This document shows positions 42,353-52,032 of a stretch of DNA of 64,000 nucleotides, piece after piece. The stretch lies in NCBI GenBank assembly GCA_934247115.1, contig CAKQIY010000006.1, forward strand, positions 1 to 64,000. The letters run 5' to 3'. Position 1 is the first letter of the stretch. Each line of letters opens with the position of its first letter. A model generated the notes under the pieces. That model had not been told where the DNA came from and did not search any database. It saw only the letters and a list, made by a program, of their open reading frames with translations. This stretch comes from an uncultured Coprococcus sp. (GTDB lineage Bacteria > Bacillota > Clostridia > Lachnospirales > Lachnospiraceae). Position numbers and translations under genes: made by a program.

Positions 42353-43303
42353 TTAGCAGCCCCGCATTTCTTCTGCGATTTCACTTATTTTTCTTAATCT
42401 ATGATTAACCCCCGATTTGCCTATCGGTGGAGTCATCATCTCACCTAATTCCTTCAGAGATGCATCTTCATTCTCAAGCCTGGCCACCGCCAGCTCCTGA
42501 AGATTCTCAGGGAGGAAATCAATCCCTTTTGTCTGTATTATGTAATTAATATCATTCACCTGCTTGACCGCCGCACTCACTGTTTTATTGAGATTGGCCG
42601 CTTCGCAGTTCACCCTGCGGTTTATCTTGTTACGTATATCCTTTTTGATACGTATATTCTCCATATTCATGAGTGATATATGTGCGCCCATGATGCCAAG
42701 CATCTCAACTATCATCTCACCATCCTTAAGATATACGACATGATACTTCTTCCGCTGTATTATCCTCGATACTATTCCAAATCCGTTTATGATCTCCTGG
42801 ATGAATTCCGCGCGCCCCCTGTTGTCACACACGATCTCCAGATGATAGCCCTTATTGGGATCGCTGATAGAACCTGAGGTCATAAATACGCCCTTGACAT
42901 ATGCTCTTCTACAGCAATCCTGCATCACATCGAGCCTGCTGACCTTCATGGTCTGGCAGTAATTGCGTCCAGGCACAATCTTCTCACTCTCTATCTTCAG
43001 GGTTAGCAGTATATTGCTAACCATCTCCGGAGAACTGATCTCCATTTTATATATTCTGCTGTTTGTTCCGGTTCTCCTTACACTGGAATCCGGTATATAT
43101 CTGAACAGACGCTTTATGAGCGTCGCTATCTCTCTCGCTATTACGCTTCTCTCTGTGACTATGACCAATGCAACCGGCTTTCCGCCCCAGTATCTGACAT
43201 ATGCCACCATAGAGATCATCGCTGCAAGCTCTGCGATCTGGCAGTGTCTCGCACCAGACACACTCCCTGATAATTCAGCCTTTACATCAGAAGAAAATGA
43301 CAT
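42353..43303 (-). CDS. whiA: DNA-binding protein WhiA
   Basis: A 316-residue protein with an N-terminal LAGLIDADG-like domain (SFSSDVKAELSG, RRAYVKGVFMTSGSISDP) and a C-terminal helix-turn-helix (LKELGEMMTPPIGKSGVNHR). WhiA regulates sporulation septation in Streptomyces and influences cell division and chromosome segregation in Bacillus. The start at 43303 follows AGGTGGG. It lies 25 nt after rapZ and 17 nt before the HPr-like gene, the conserved Firmicutes arrangement except that yvcK (gluconeogenesis factor), usually between rapZ and whiA, is missing here. Confidence 0.95.
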   Translation of the reverse strand: MSFSSDVKAELSGSVSGARHCQIAELAAMISMVAYVRYWGGKPVALVIVTERSVIAREIATLIKRLFRYIPDSSVRRTGTNSRIYKMEISSPEMVSNILLTLKIESEKIVPGRNYCQTMKVSRLDVMQDCCRRAYVKGVFMTSGSISDPNKGYHLEIVCDNRGRAEFIQEIINGFGIVSRIIQRKKYHVVYLKDGEMIVEMLGIMGAHISLMNMENIRIKKDIRNKINRRVNCEAANLNKTVSAAVKQVNDINYIIQTKGIDFLPENLQELAVARLENEDASLKELGEMMTPPIGKSGVNHRLRKISEIAEEMRGC

Positions 43304-43328
43304 ATTCCCACCTACTATCAATACTCAA

Positions 43329-44207
43329 TTATAGCTTTTTCACTACAGAATCCTTCGCTATGTCCCTGTGCAGTATTCTCACTGTATATGGGGACTTCTG
43401 AAGCCTGTCATAAACTGCATTGGCAATGGTTACTGAGCGGTGCTTACCACCTGTACATCCTATCGATATAACAAGCTGATTCTTTCCTTCTTTGATATAA
43501 TTCGGTATAAGAAAAGTTATCAGATCTATAAACTTATCCAGGAACTGCGGACCTTCTTTACAGTTCATAACATAGTCCTGTATGACCTTGTCATTACCAG
43601 TCTTCTCCCTGAGTTCCAAATCATAATATGGATTAGGCAGAAATCTAACATCCTGTACTATATCCGAGTCTCTCGGTATTCCGTATTTGAAGCCAAAAGA
43701 CATTATGGTCACTATAAAGTTGCCGTAATCTTCATTCTGTACAAATATCTTATCCAGCTCAGCTTTGAATTCCCTGACCAGAAGATTGGTAGTATCTATT
43801 ATATAGTCCGCCTCTTCCTTGAGAAATTCTATGAGTTTTCTTTCCTTCTTTATTCCATCTATTATTCTTCCGCCCTTGACTGAAAGGGGATGATTTCTTC
43901 TCGTCTCCTTGTATCGCTTGACAAGGGTCGCATCAGAGCACTCTATAAACAGAATCTCGTACTGCATTCCCTCTCTCTTTATCTCATCGAGACAGGAATT
44001 GAGCTGAGTAAGAGCCCTTCCACTTCTTATATCCACACTTATTGCAACATCATCGACCTGTATCTGTGCATCATATGCAATTTCGGCAAATCTTTTTATA
44101 AGCTGAATCGGGAGATTATCTACACAGAAAAACCCAGCATCCTCCAGCGTCTTAAGCGCTGTTGCCTTTCCCGCTCCACTCATACCTGTCACAATAACGA
44201 ATCTCAT
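43329..44207 (-). CDS. rapZ: RapZ/YvcJ family nucleotide-binding protein
   Basis: A 292-residue P-loop protein. In E. coli it binds sRNA and controls GlmS; in Bacillus YvcJ is a nucleotidase of unclear role. The Walker A region is GMSGAGKATA (residues 8-17), with Ala15 where Ser/Thr that coordinates Mg2+ is normal. Other features are conserved: FFCVDNLP, the Walker-B-like VAISVDIRSG and the C-terminal IGCTGGKHRSV with its His and Arg. It is 30 nt after murB. GlcN6P metabolism is represented here by glmM. Confidence 0.94.
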   Translation of the reverse strand: MRFVIVTGMSGAGKATALKTLEDAGFFCVDNLPIQLIKRFAEIAYDAQIQVDDVAISVDIRSGRALTQLNSCLDEIKREGMQYEILFIECSDATLVKRYKETRRNHPLSVKGGRIIDGIKKERKLIEFLKEEADYIIDTTNLLVREFKAELDKIFVQNEDYGNFIVTIMSFGFKYGIPRDSDIVQDVRFLPNPYYDLELREKTGNDKVIQDYVMNCKEGPQFLDKFIDLITFLIPNYIKEGKNQLVISIGCTGGKHRSVTIANAVYDRLQKSPYTVRILHRDIAKDSVVKKL

Positions 44208-44237
44208 AGTTTCTGTTCTCCTAAATATATGACCTTA

Positions 44238-45173
44238 TCAGAACTGTCCCAGCAGTCTGACCTCTGTTTCCAGTTCTACTTCGAATTCTTCCCTGACTTT
44301 ATCCTGCACATCACGAATAAGCGTCATCACATCACTTGCAGTTGCACCACCTCTGTTGACTACAAATCCACAATGCTTTTCTGACACCTGAGCTCCCCCG
44401 ACTGAATACCCTCTGAGTCCGGCATCCATTATGAGTTTGCCTGCAAAATATCCCTCCGGGCGCTTGAATGTCGACCCCGCAGACGGATATTCCAATGGCT
44501 GCTTTGAACGTCTCGCCTCAGCCAGTTCATTCATTCTGGAATCAATTTCATCCAGATTTCCTTCTGCAAGCTTCATCATTACCTCAAGAACCACAAGTCC
44601 GCGCTCTCCGATCACACTGTGTCTGTACGAGAAATCCATCTCATCCACAGAAAGATCATACACTCTGCCATCTGTATCCATGGCGCGCACACTGACAACA
44701 ACATCTTTCATCTCTCCACCATATGCTCCCGCATTCATGTACACGGCTCCTCCTATGGTTCCTGGAATTCCAGACGCAAATTCCAAACCTGTAAGAGAGT
44801 TATCCCTTGCGAGTCTGCCCACCTTGGTCAGCATAGCTCCCGCCTGGGCCCTGATCACCCCATCATGGATATCGACGCCATTCATATTATCAGCTATATT
44901 GATGATCATTCCTCTGTATCCTTCATCTGACACAAGAAGATTACTGCCATTTCCAAGTATAAAATATGGAATATTCTCCATTCTTCCCAGTGATATGAGC
45001 GCTGGAATCTGCTCCACATCCACTGGTCTGACGAAATAATCTGCCGGTCCACCAACTCTGAACGTCGTATGTCTGGCCATGGGTTCATCGGCAGCCACAT
45101 TGTCCGCTCCGACTATGTCTGCGATTCTGCTCAATATATTTTCTTTCACTGTAATATCTGTAATATTCGACAT
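44238..45173 (-). CDS. murB: UDP-N-acetylmuramate dehydrogenase (UDP-N-acetylenolpyruvoylglucosamine reductase)
   Basis: MurB reduces the enolpyruvyl group with NADPH and FAD to make UDP-MurNAc. The 311-residue protein contains the FAD-binding segments HTTFRVGGPADYF and GIPGTIGGAVYMNAG. Its catalytic serine region YPSAGSTFKRPEG is of the type II Gram-positive class. It heads the murB-rapZ-whiA-hpr-like cluster. A likely -10 (TATAAT, complement of 45221-45226) lies 50 nt upstream, and a bidirectional terminator separates it from glcK. Confidence 0.96.
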   Translation of the reverse strand: MSNITDITVKENILSRIADIVGADNVAADEPMARHTTFRVGGPADYFVRPVDVEQIPALISLGRMENIPYFILGNGSNLLVSDEGYRGMIINIADNMNGVDIHDGVIRAQAGAMLTKVGRLARDNSLTGLEFASGIPGTIGGAVYMNAGAYGGEMKDVVVSVRAMDTDGRVYDLSVDEMDFSYRHSVIGERGLVVLEVMMKLAEGNLDEIDSRMNELAEARRSKQPLEYPSAGSTFKRPEGYFAGKLIMDAGLRGYSVGGAQVSEKHCGFVVNRGGATASDVMTLIRDVQDKVREEFEVELETEVRLLGQF

Positions 45174-45284
45174 GCATACCTCTAGTATCTTATCTATAAA
45201 TCTTATTCTTTTATTCCTTTATTATACAAAAAGCGAAAGCATTCTCCCCTTTCTAATCCGGGAAACTGCTTTCTAACTGTATAA

Positions 45285-45329
45285 AAAAGTCTTTAATGCT
45301 GATGTTTTCATCATACATTAAAGACTTTT
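45285..45329. terminator. Bidirectional terminator between glcK and murB
   Basis: A perfect 14-bp stem, AAAAGTCTTTAATG (45285-45298) with CATTAAAGACTTTT (45316-45329), has A/T tails on both sides. It ends the hprK-glcK transcript. Confidence 0.8.
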
Positions 45330-45436
45330 ATAATTCAATATTAAAAATAAATAGAAATTCCATTACTTTTCAAATTGCTTTGGATAATTTCACAAAAACT
45401 ACTGGTAAATTTTACCTATAAACATTTTGCATATTT

Positions 45437-46378
45437 CTATTTCGACAATATACTGCACGCTGCGCCATAGATTCCAGCATCGTTTCCAAGCTGAGCAAGT
45501 GCAAAGCTTGTACTCCTGCATGCATGGAACGCATAATGTACAAAGTACTTCTGCACTGAATCCGTGAGTATTGCGCCTGCCTTAGACACGCCTCCACCTA
45601 TGACGAATATCTCAGGATCCACAACACATGCGATCTGTGCAAGTGCTCTTCCGAGTATACGAGCCTGAGTGTCAACAATCTCTGCTGCCAGTTCATCTCC
45701 GGCCTTGGCTGCATCAAATACATCCTTTGCAGTAACTTCTGACATCTCCCTAAGCACGGACGCCTTGTCTGATGCTGCCATTGCCCTCCCGGCAAGTCTT
45801 ACAACTCCTGTTGCTGATGTATACTGCTCAAGGCAGCCCTTGTTGCCACATCCACATGTCTCCGTCTCTGAATCGTCAACACATATATGTCCGATCTCAC
45901 CACCGGCACCATTTACGCCAAAGAGCATCTTACCATTAAGGATGATACCTCCTCCAACTCCTGTTCCAAGTGTTACCATAACAAGATTGCTGTGACCCTT
46001 TCCACCGCCCTGCCACATCTCACCGAGTGCAGCTACATTGGCATCATTTCCTGCCTTTACAGGGAATCCAACCAGTGCTTTGAGCTCATCCTCAACATTG
46101 ATTATCCCCCATCCAAGGTTTACGCACCTGAGAACCGTGCCATCCTCCTTAACAGGTCCCGGAACACCTATTCCTACTCCCGTCACATCAGCACTATCGA
46201 TGTTCTTCTCTGCGGTCTTGGCTTTTATAGAATCAGCGATGTCAGGAAGAACATACTTGCCATTCTCCTGTGTGCGGGTCTTGATCTCCCATTTGTCGAG
46301 AAGCTCACCCTCAACTGTAAAAAGTCCCATCTTTACTGTTGTTCCTCCAACATCAACTCCAAATACATACTTTGACAT
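45437..46378 (-). CDS. glcK: ROK-family glucokinase
   Basis: A 313-residue sugar kinase that phosphorylates glucose with ATP. The N-terminal FGVDVGGTTVKMGLF is the phosphate-1 loop; GNDANVAALGE and VTLGTGVGGGII follow. The ROK zinc motif GGEIGHICVDD plus CGCGNKGCLEQY (three Cys, one His) is complete, and FVIGGGVSKAG closes the site. Glucokinase of this kind is typical for clostridial GlcK, though other hexoses cannot be excluded. It lies 57 nt after hprK and ends before a bidirectional terminator, so hprK and glcK form a transcription unit. Confidence 0.94.
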   Translation of the reverse strand: MSKYVFGVDVGGTTVKMGLFTVEGELLDKWEIKTRTQENGKYVLPDIADSIKAKTAEKNIDSADVTGVGIGVPGPVKEDGTVLRCVNLGWGIINVEDELKALVGFPVKAGNDANVAALGEMWQGGGKGHSNLVMVTLGTGVGGGIILNGKMLFGVNGAGGEIGHICVDDSETETCGCGNKGCLEQYTSATGVVRLAGRAMAASDKASVLREMSEVTAKDVFDAAKAGDELAAEIVDTQARILGRALAQIACVVDPEIFVIGGGVSKAGAILTDSVQKYFVHYAFHACRSTSFALAQLGNDAGIYGAACSILSK

Positions 46379-46435
46379 GATTCTTTCTCCTTCCGTCTAC
46401 TCCACTTTTATTATAAGGCCGGTATGCTCATACTA

Positions 46436-47386
46436 CTACTTGTCTGAGCCGCCGCCATTGCCCTTCATGATATTCTGGGTCACTCTGTTGTAAAGCTCCT
46501 GGGCTGCATTGTAGCCCATCTTCTTCTGTCTGTGGTTTACCGCAGCAGATTCAACTATAATAGCAATATTTCTTCCCGGTCTGATAGGGATATTGTGTGA
46601 CACAACCTTATTGCCAAGGAATTCTATATAATTATCCTCAAGGCCAAGTCTGTCATACTCCGTATCTTTGCTCCACTCTTCCAGATTGATAACCAGATCT
46701 ATATTCTGATCTATCTTAACACACTCTACACCAAATAATGATTTTACATCTATGATACCGATACCTCTCAGCTCGATAAAGTGTCTTGTTATATCAGGCG
46801 CACGTCCTACAAGTGTTGCATCACTGACCTTCTTGATCTCTACAACATCATCCGCAACAAGTCTGTGTCCACGCTTAAGCAGCTCAAGCGCAGCCTCTGA
46901 TTTACCTATACCACTCTCACCCATAATGAGTACACCTTCGCCGTATACATCAACAAGGACTGCATGTACCGAGATTCTTGGAGCAAGCTCCACATGAAGC
47001 CATCTGTCAACCTCATGTACAAATGCAGATGTAACTGCATCTGATGTAAGCACAGGCACTCCATGCTTCTTGGCCATCTCTATGATAAACGGATATGGCT
47101 CCAGACCTCTGCAGAATATAAGACATGGTGGCTTGTATGAAAAGAACTCATCCATGATCCGCTTATTCTCTTCCTCCGTATGCATAGCCGCTACATATGC
47201 ATGCTCTACATTACCACATATCTGAATTCTTCCTGCATCGAAGTGCTCAAAGAAGCCGCCGAACTGAACCGCCGGTCTGTTCATGCCGGGATCCTGTATC
47301 AGTATCTTGTCCGTATCGATCTCCGGTGTGTGGTTCTTCAGATCCATTTTCTCAATAAGCTGTGTAACCGTAACACTATATACCAT
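46436..47386 (-). CDS. hprK: HPr kinase/phosphorylase
   Basis: HprK phosphorylates Ser46 of HPr or Crh when glycolytic intermediates are high and removes it under phosphate stress, steering catabolite control in Gram-positive bacteria. The 316-residue protein has Walker A GESGIGKSE at about 156-164. The family signature ELRGIGIIDVKSLFG and the C-terminal IPIRPGRNIAIIVE are also present. The start at 47386 (MVYSVTVTQL) follows GAGGGTGG; longer in-frame starts exist upstream. A promoter lies at 47476-47505. Its likely partner in this window is the HPr-like protein at 42.1 kb. Confidence 0.96.
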   Translation of the reverse strand: MVYSVTVTQLIEKMDLKNHTPEIDTDKILIQDPGMNRPAVQFGGFFEHFDAGRIQICGNVEHAYVAAMHTEEENKRIMDEFFSYKPPCLIFCRGLEPYPFIIEMAKKHGVPVLTSDAVTSAFVHEVDRWLHVELAPRISVHAVLVDVYGEGVLIMGESGIGKSEAALELLKRGHRLVADDVVEIKKVSDATLVGRAPDITRHFIELRGIGIIDVKSLFGVECVKIDQNIDLVINLEEWSKDTEYDRLGLEDNYIEFLGNKVVSHNIPIRPGRNIAIIVESAAVNHRQKKMGYNAAQELYNRVTQNIMKGNGGGSDK

Positions 47387-47475
47387 ATCCACCCTCTGTG
47401 ACGCCTGTCCAGGCATCAGCTTCCTTTCTATAAACATACATGGTCATGCCCTTTTTCAAGGCATTTATAATATTA

Positions 47476-47505
47476 ATTATACTTTTCATCGTTCTGTATT
47501 GTCAA
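47476..47505 (-). promoter_or_regulatory. Promoter of hprK-glcK
   Basis: On the minus strand TTGACA (47500-47505) and TATAAT (47476-47481) are separated by 18 nt, about 95 nt upstream of the chosen hprK start. Confidence 0.75.
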
Positions 47506-47617
47506 GCAAACCCTATCGAATTATCCCATTAAAAAGAACTGTATCAATCGTCTTTTTCCAGATGACATTATCTCCTGTATGGTGATATACTTATTTAAGA
47601 TTTTTGAGGTGATTATA

Positions 47618-49441
47618 ATGTTTGATTTTGAAGAAGAGCTTAAGAAACTCCCCCATGTTCCAGGGGTTTATCTCATGCATGATGCAGGAGACCATATTAT
47701 ATATGTAGGTAAAGCCATAGATCTGTATAACAGGGTTCATCAATACTTCCAGACCGGATATAAGAAGTCCCCAAAGATCCAGAAGATGGTATCCCACATC
47801 GCATGGTTTGAATATATCGTCTGTGGTTCTGAGATAGAAGCCCTCGTGCTTGAATGCAACCTTATCAAGGAGCACAGACCACACTACAATACGATGCTTA
47901 CCGATGACAAGGGCTATCCATATATAAGGATAACCGTCGAGGAGGATTATCCGCGTATTCTGTACAGTCATCAGATGAAAAGAGACCACTCAAAATACTT
48001 CGGCCCTTATACCAATTCCAAGGCGGTCAAGGATATCATAGAGCTTCTGAAGAAGCTGTATCACATAAGAAGCTGTAGCAGAAATCTTCCAAAAGATATG
48101 GGACTTGAACGTCCATGCCTGTACCATCAGATAAAGCAGTGTGATGCACCATGCCAGGGATATATCTCAAAGGAAGATTACAATAAGAACATTCAAGAGG
48201 CCATCAGCTTTTTGAACGGTAATCACGGGCATGTTGTGCGCGATCTTGAAAAACAGATGAAAGGGCTCGCCGCGGAGATGGAATTTGAACAGGCCGCAGA
48301 GATCCGTGACCTTATCAAGAGCATACAGCATATTGACTCTACACAGCGTGTCGGAGATACCAGTGCAGATGACCGTGACGTGATCGCCATGGCTACTGAT
48401 CTTGGCAATGAATGTGTAATCTCCATATTCTTTATCCGTTCCGGCAAGATGATCGGACGTGAACACTACCACATGAGCGGCGTGAATGCAGAGGCATACA
48501 GCACTATCATGGAATCTTTCCTGAAGCAGTACTACGCCTCCACACCATATCTCCCCAAGGAGATAATCATTGAACAGCAGATTGATGACTACAAGGTCAT
48601 CGAGGAATATCTCAGCGCGCGACGAGGAAGTCAGGTACATATAGTTATCCCCCAGAAGGGCGACAAGCAGAAGCTGCTGAAGCTGGCCAAAGACAACGCA
48701 TTCCTCGTCATGAATCAGGATGCAGACAAACTCAAGCGTGAGCAGGAAAGAACAGAGGGAGCCGCAAACGAGCTGGCACATCTCATCGGAGTTTCTTCAG
48801 CCCGCCGTCTGGAAGCCTTTGATATATCACATATCAGTGGATATCACTCCGTGGCATCCATGGTGGTATTTGAGAATGGCCGTCCTAAGAAGAACGACTA
48901 CAGAAAGTTCAAGCTCAGAACGATCGACGGCCCGGATGATTATGCAAGTATGCGTGAGGTCCTGCTGAGACGTTTCACCGATGAACGTTTCAACATATAT
49001 CCCGATGTTCTCATGATGGACGGCGGCCGTGGTCAGGTAAACATCGCTCTTGATGTCCTGAATGAACTGAAACTGGATATTCCTGTATGTGGAATGGTCA
49101 AGGATGACCACCATCGTACAAGAGGCCTGTATTACAATAACAAAGAGATTGAGTTTCCGCCAGGAACTCAAGCCTTCAATATGATCACAAGACTTCAGGA
49201 CGAAGCACACCGCTTTGCAATCGAATACCACAGAAGTCTGAGAAGTAAATCACAGATTCACTCCGTTCTGGATGACATAGAAGGAATAGGCCCGGCAAGA
49301 AGAAAGGCACTTCTGGCCTACTTCAAGGATATAGACAAGATAAAGACCGCTGCCATTGCGGATCTCGAGATACCTTCTGGCATGAACAGAGCTGCCGCTC
49401 AGGCTGTATATGATTTCTTCCACAGTGGCAATCACAGCTGA
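47618..49441 (+). CDS. uvrC: Excinuclease ABC subunit C
   Basis: UvrC makes both incisions in nucleotide excision repair together with UvrB. The 607-residue protein has an N-terminal GIY-YIG nuclease domain (VPGVYLMHDAGDHIIYVGKA), then a cysteine-bearing linker. A UVR motif (about residues 200-235, MEFEQAAEIRDLIKSI) binds UvrB, and an RNase H-like C-terminal nuclease follows (EAFDISHISGYHSVASMVVF, MMDGGRGQV). Helix-hairpin-helix sequence near the end (IEGIGPARRKALLAYF) completes it. The start at 47618 follows GAGGTGAT; the longer in-frame start has no site. It is divergent from hprK. Confidence 0.96.
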   Translation: MFDFEEELKKLPHVPGVYLMHDAGDHIIYVGKAIDLYNRVHQYFQTGYKKSPKIQKMVSHIAWFEYIVCGSEIEALVLECNLIKEHRPHYNTMLTDDKGYPYIRITVEEDYPRILYSHQMKRDHSKYFGPYTNSKAVKDIIELLKKLYHIRSCSRNLPKDMGLERPCLYHQIKQCDAPCQGYISKEDYNKNIQEAISFLNGNHGHVVRDLEKQMKGLAAEMEFEQAAEIRDLIKSIQHIDSTQRVGDTSADDRDVIAMATDLGNECVISIFFIRSGKMIGREHYHMSGVNAEAYSTIMESFLKQYYASTPYLPKEIIIEQQIDDYKVIEEYLSARRGSQVHIVIPQKGDKQKLLKLAKDNAFLVMNQDADKLKREQERTEGAANELAHLIGVSSARRLEAFDISHISGYHSVASMVVFENGRPKKNDYRKFKLRTIDGPDDYASMREVLLRRFTDERFNIYPDVLMMDGGRGQVNIALDVLNELKLDIPVCGMVKDDHHRTRGLYYNNKEIEFPPGTQAFNMITRLQDEAHRFAIEYHRSLRSKSQIHSVLDDIEGIGPARRKALLAYFKDIDKIKTAAIADLEIPSGMNRAAAQAVYDFFHSGNHS

Positions 49442-49500
49442 TATCTGTTGCTCAGTAGCATCAGTTATTATTTAAATATTTACTTTATGAGGTTTTACAG

Positions 49501-50103
49501 ATGGAATACAATTTTTTTGCACTTATATCAAGAATGAAATACATTGACAGATGGGCTCTCATGCGGAACAACCGCGAAGAAAATCTGTGTGAACACTGCC
49601 TGGAGGTGAGCATGATCGCTCATGCCCTGGCAACCATCGGCAATGTCAGATACAACAAACACCTGAACGCCGACAGAGCAGCACTCATAGGTCTGTACCA
49701 TGACGCTTCAGAGATTATCACCGGCGACATGCCCACACCGGTAAAGTACTACAACAACGATATACGGAACGCTTTTAAGGACGTCGAGGATGTTGCATGC
49801 CACACCCTTCTGGACAAACTTCCGGATGACCTAAAAGCTGCATACACGCCAATTTTCTTCAAGGATGAATCAGATGATGATGACGTATATCTCTGGAAGC
49901 TTGTCAAAGCTGCTGATAAGCTGTCTGCACTCATCAAGTGCATGGAGGAAACGGGATCAGGTAACACTGAATTTTCCAGTGCCATGAGTACCATCATGAA
50001 TTCAGTGTCAAAAATGGCTGACACCTATCCCGAGGTGAATGATTTCGTATGCCAGTTTCTGCCATCTTATGGTAAGACACTTGACGAACTCCAGGATATA
50101 TAG
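49501..50103 (+). CDS. HD-domain 5'-deoxynucleotidase (YfbR-like)
   Basis: A 200-residue HD phosphohydrolase close to E. coli YfbR, which removes phosphate from deoxynucleoside 5'-monophosphates. The metal ligands are in CEHCLEVSMIAHAL (His) and GLYHDASEIITGDMPTPVKY (HD motif). The N-terminal SRMKYIDRWALMRN is typical of YfbR-type proteins. It would act in the cytoplasm in nucleotide pool balance. It follows uvrC by 59 nt on the plus strand and ends at a strong terminator shared with ftsH. Confidence 0.93.
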   Translation: MEYNFFALISRMKYIDRWALMRNNREENLCEHCLEVSMIAHALATIGNVRYNKHLNADRAALIGLYHDASEIITGDMPTPVKYYNNDIRNAFKDVEDVACHTLLDKLPDDLKAAYTPIFFKDESDDDDVYLWKLVKAADKLSALIKCMEETGSGNTEFSSAMSTIMNSVSKMADTYPEVNDFVCQFLPSYGKTLDELQDI

Positions 50104-50109
50104 AGAAAT

Positions 50110-50140
50110 ATGGCCCATATCACAAAATGATATGGGCCAT
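50110..50140. terminator. Bidirectional terminator between HD nucleotidase and ftsH
   Basis: A perfect 13-bp stem, ATGGCCCATATCA (50110-50122) with TGATATGGGCCAT (50128-50140), is followed on the plus strand by TCCTCTTTTT. On the minus strand it lies 20 nt after the ftsH stop. Confidence 0.8.
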
Positions 50141-50160
50141 TCCTCTTTTTACGTTTCTTT

Positions 50161-52032
50161 TTATTCTTCCGCGGTCTGCGGCTCAACCCTGTTAAGGATC
50201 TCCATAAACTCCTTACCTGTTATGGATTCTTTCTCTATAAGATATCTGGCAATCTCATCCAATGCATCCATGTGCTGTGCCAGTATACTCTTCGCCTCTT
50301 CATAAGCCTTTTTGAGCTGGTTCTTTATCTCCTCATCAACCTTTGCCGCGGTCACATCGGAACATTGAAGCACCGCATTACGGTCAAGATACTTTCCCTG
50401 CACAGTCTCAAGCTGCATGAGTCCAAACTGATCAGACATTCCATACATGGTTATCATAGTCCTGACAGTCTTTGTGGCCTGTTCTATATCATTCGCCGCA
50501 CCGGTCGTCACCGAATCAAACTTCAGTTCCTCCGCCGCACGTCCGCCAAGAGTTGTTATGACATTGGCCTCAAGCTCAGCTTTAGTCTCCATGTATTTCT
50601 CTTCATCGGGCACCTGCCATACATAGCCCAGAGAACCCATGGTTCTTGGAACTATAGTGATCCTCTGTACAGGCTCCGTATGCTTTTGAAGAGCAACAAG
50701 AAGTGCATGTCCAACTTCATGGTAGGCTACCACCTTCTTCTCCTGTTCTCCAAGCAGCTTGCCCTTCTTTTCTTTTCCTGCAAACACAAGCTCCACCGCG
50801 CCTATCAGATCTGCTTGCGATACAGCACTTCTCCCCGATCTGACGGCTGTGAGGGCTGCTTCATTTATTATGTTCGCAAGGTCTGCTCCAACCGCACCTG
50901 CAGTTGCAAGCGCAAGCTCCCTCAGATTCACAGACTCATCCATCTTGACATTTTTTGAATGAACCTTGAGGGTGTCTATTCTTCCCTGCAGATCTGGTTT
51001 CTCCACAATGACACGTCTGTCAAACCTTCCAGGTCTGAGCAGTGCCTTATCAAGCGTTTCCGGCCTGTTTGTAGCAGCCAGTATCACGATTCCCTTGGAC
51101 GTATCAAATCCATCCATCTCAGCCAGGAGCTGATTCAGAGTCTGCTCACGCTCTGAATCTCCACCTCTCACACTGTCCCTGCTCTGACCTATCGCATCTA
51201 TCTCATCTATAAATATGATACAAGGAGCCATATCCGCAGCCTGTTTGAACAGATCCCTGACTCTCGACGCACCGACTCCCACATACATCTCCACAAAACT
51301 CGAACCAGACATTGAGAAGAACGGAACATTTGCCTCCCCCGCAACAGCCTTCGCCAGAAGTGTCTTACCTGTACCCGGAGGACCTACCAACAGTGCTCCC
51401 TTCGGCAGCTTTGCTCCTATCTCCAGATACCTCTTCGGATTGTGCAGGAAATCAACCATCTCTGTAAGAGATTCCTTAGCCTCATCCTCTCCTGCAACGT
51501 CCGCAAATGTAACGCCGGTCTTCTTCTCCATATAGACCTTTGCACCAGACTTTCCGAATCCCATCATTCCACTTCTCTTTGTTATAAGTGAGAGGAACAG
51601 ATAGAATGCAGCTATCATGACCACATAGGATAATATGGTTCCCACCATGGCCGATCCGCTCTCATCCTTGCCCTCATATGTTGTGGCATACTTCTCATGG
51701 GCTGTTTTCAGCCGATCTGCAAGCTTGTCATCATTTATCCTCACCGTTATATAGGTGTTCTTATCCAGATTGCCATCAGAGTCCTTCGACGTAAATTTTA
51801 TCTTCTTTGAATAAATCTCTGCACTGTCTATCTCGCCGGACTCAAGCATCTCCACAAATCCGCTGTATGGGATCTCCTTCTTTGTTCCATTTGTTATCTG
51901 ATCATATGCCCGCCAGCAGAGCAGTGTCATGATCACTGAAATGACAAGCATTACTATCACATTCCTGTTCTTATTCCTGCCGCCATCTCCTCCGCCTTTT
52001 TTATCTTTATCTTCCTGAGTGTTATTTTCCAA
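50161..52032 (-). CDS. ftsH: ATP-dependent zinc metalloprotease FtsH
   Basis: A membrane-bound AAA+ protease that degrades damaged membrane proteins and regulators. After a polar N-terminus come two transmembrane segments (VIVMLVISVIMTLLCW and VVMIAAFYLFLSLI) flanking an extracytoplasmic domain. The AAA module has Walker A GPPGTGKTLL, Walker B CIIFIDEIDAIG and the SRH segment ATNRPETLDKALLRPGRFDR. The zinc site is HEVGH. Codons near the start are ambiguous: a TTG at 52030-52032 is seven nucleotides after AAGGAG and is chosen; ATGs at 52036-52038 and 52048-52050 are poorly spaced or lack a site. The length of about 623 residues is typical. Confidence 0.96.
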   Translation of the reverse strand: MENNTQEDKDKKGGGDGGRNKNRNVIVMLVISVIMTLLCWRAYDQITNGTKKEIPYSGFVEMLESGEIDSAEIYSKKIKFTSKDSDGNLDKNTYITVRINDDKLADRLKTAHEKYATTYEGKDESGSAMVGTILSYVVMIAAFYLFLSLITKRSGMMGFGKSGAKVYMEKKTGVTFADVAGEDEAKESLTEMVDFLHNPKRYLEIGAKLPKGALLVGPPGTGKTLLAKAVAGEANVPFFSMSGSSFVEMYVGVGASRVRDLFKQAADMAPCIIFIDEIDAIGQSRDSVRGGDSEREQTLNQLLAEMDGFDTSKGIVILAATNRPETLDKALLRPGRFDRRVIVEKPDLQGRIDTLKVHSKNVKMDESVNLRELALATAGAVGADLANIINEAALTAVRSGRSAVSQADLIGAVELVFAGKEKKGKLLGEQEKKVVAYHEVGHALLVALQKHTEPVQRITIVPRTMGSLGYVWQVPDEEKYMETKAELEANVITTLGGRAAEELKFDSVTTGAANDIEQATKTVRTMITMYGMSDQFGLMQLETVQGKYLDRNAVLQCSDVTAAKVDEEIKNQLKKAYEEAKSILAQHMDALDEIARYLIEKESITGKEFMEILNRVEPQTAEE

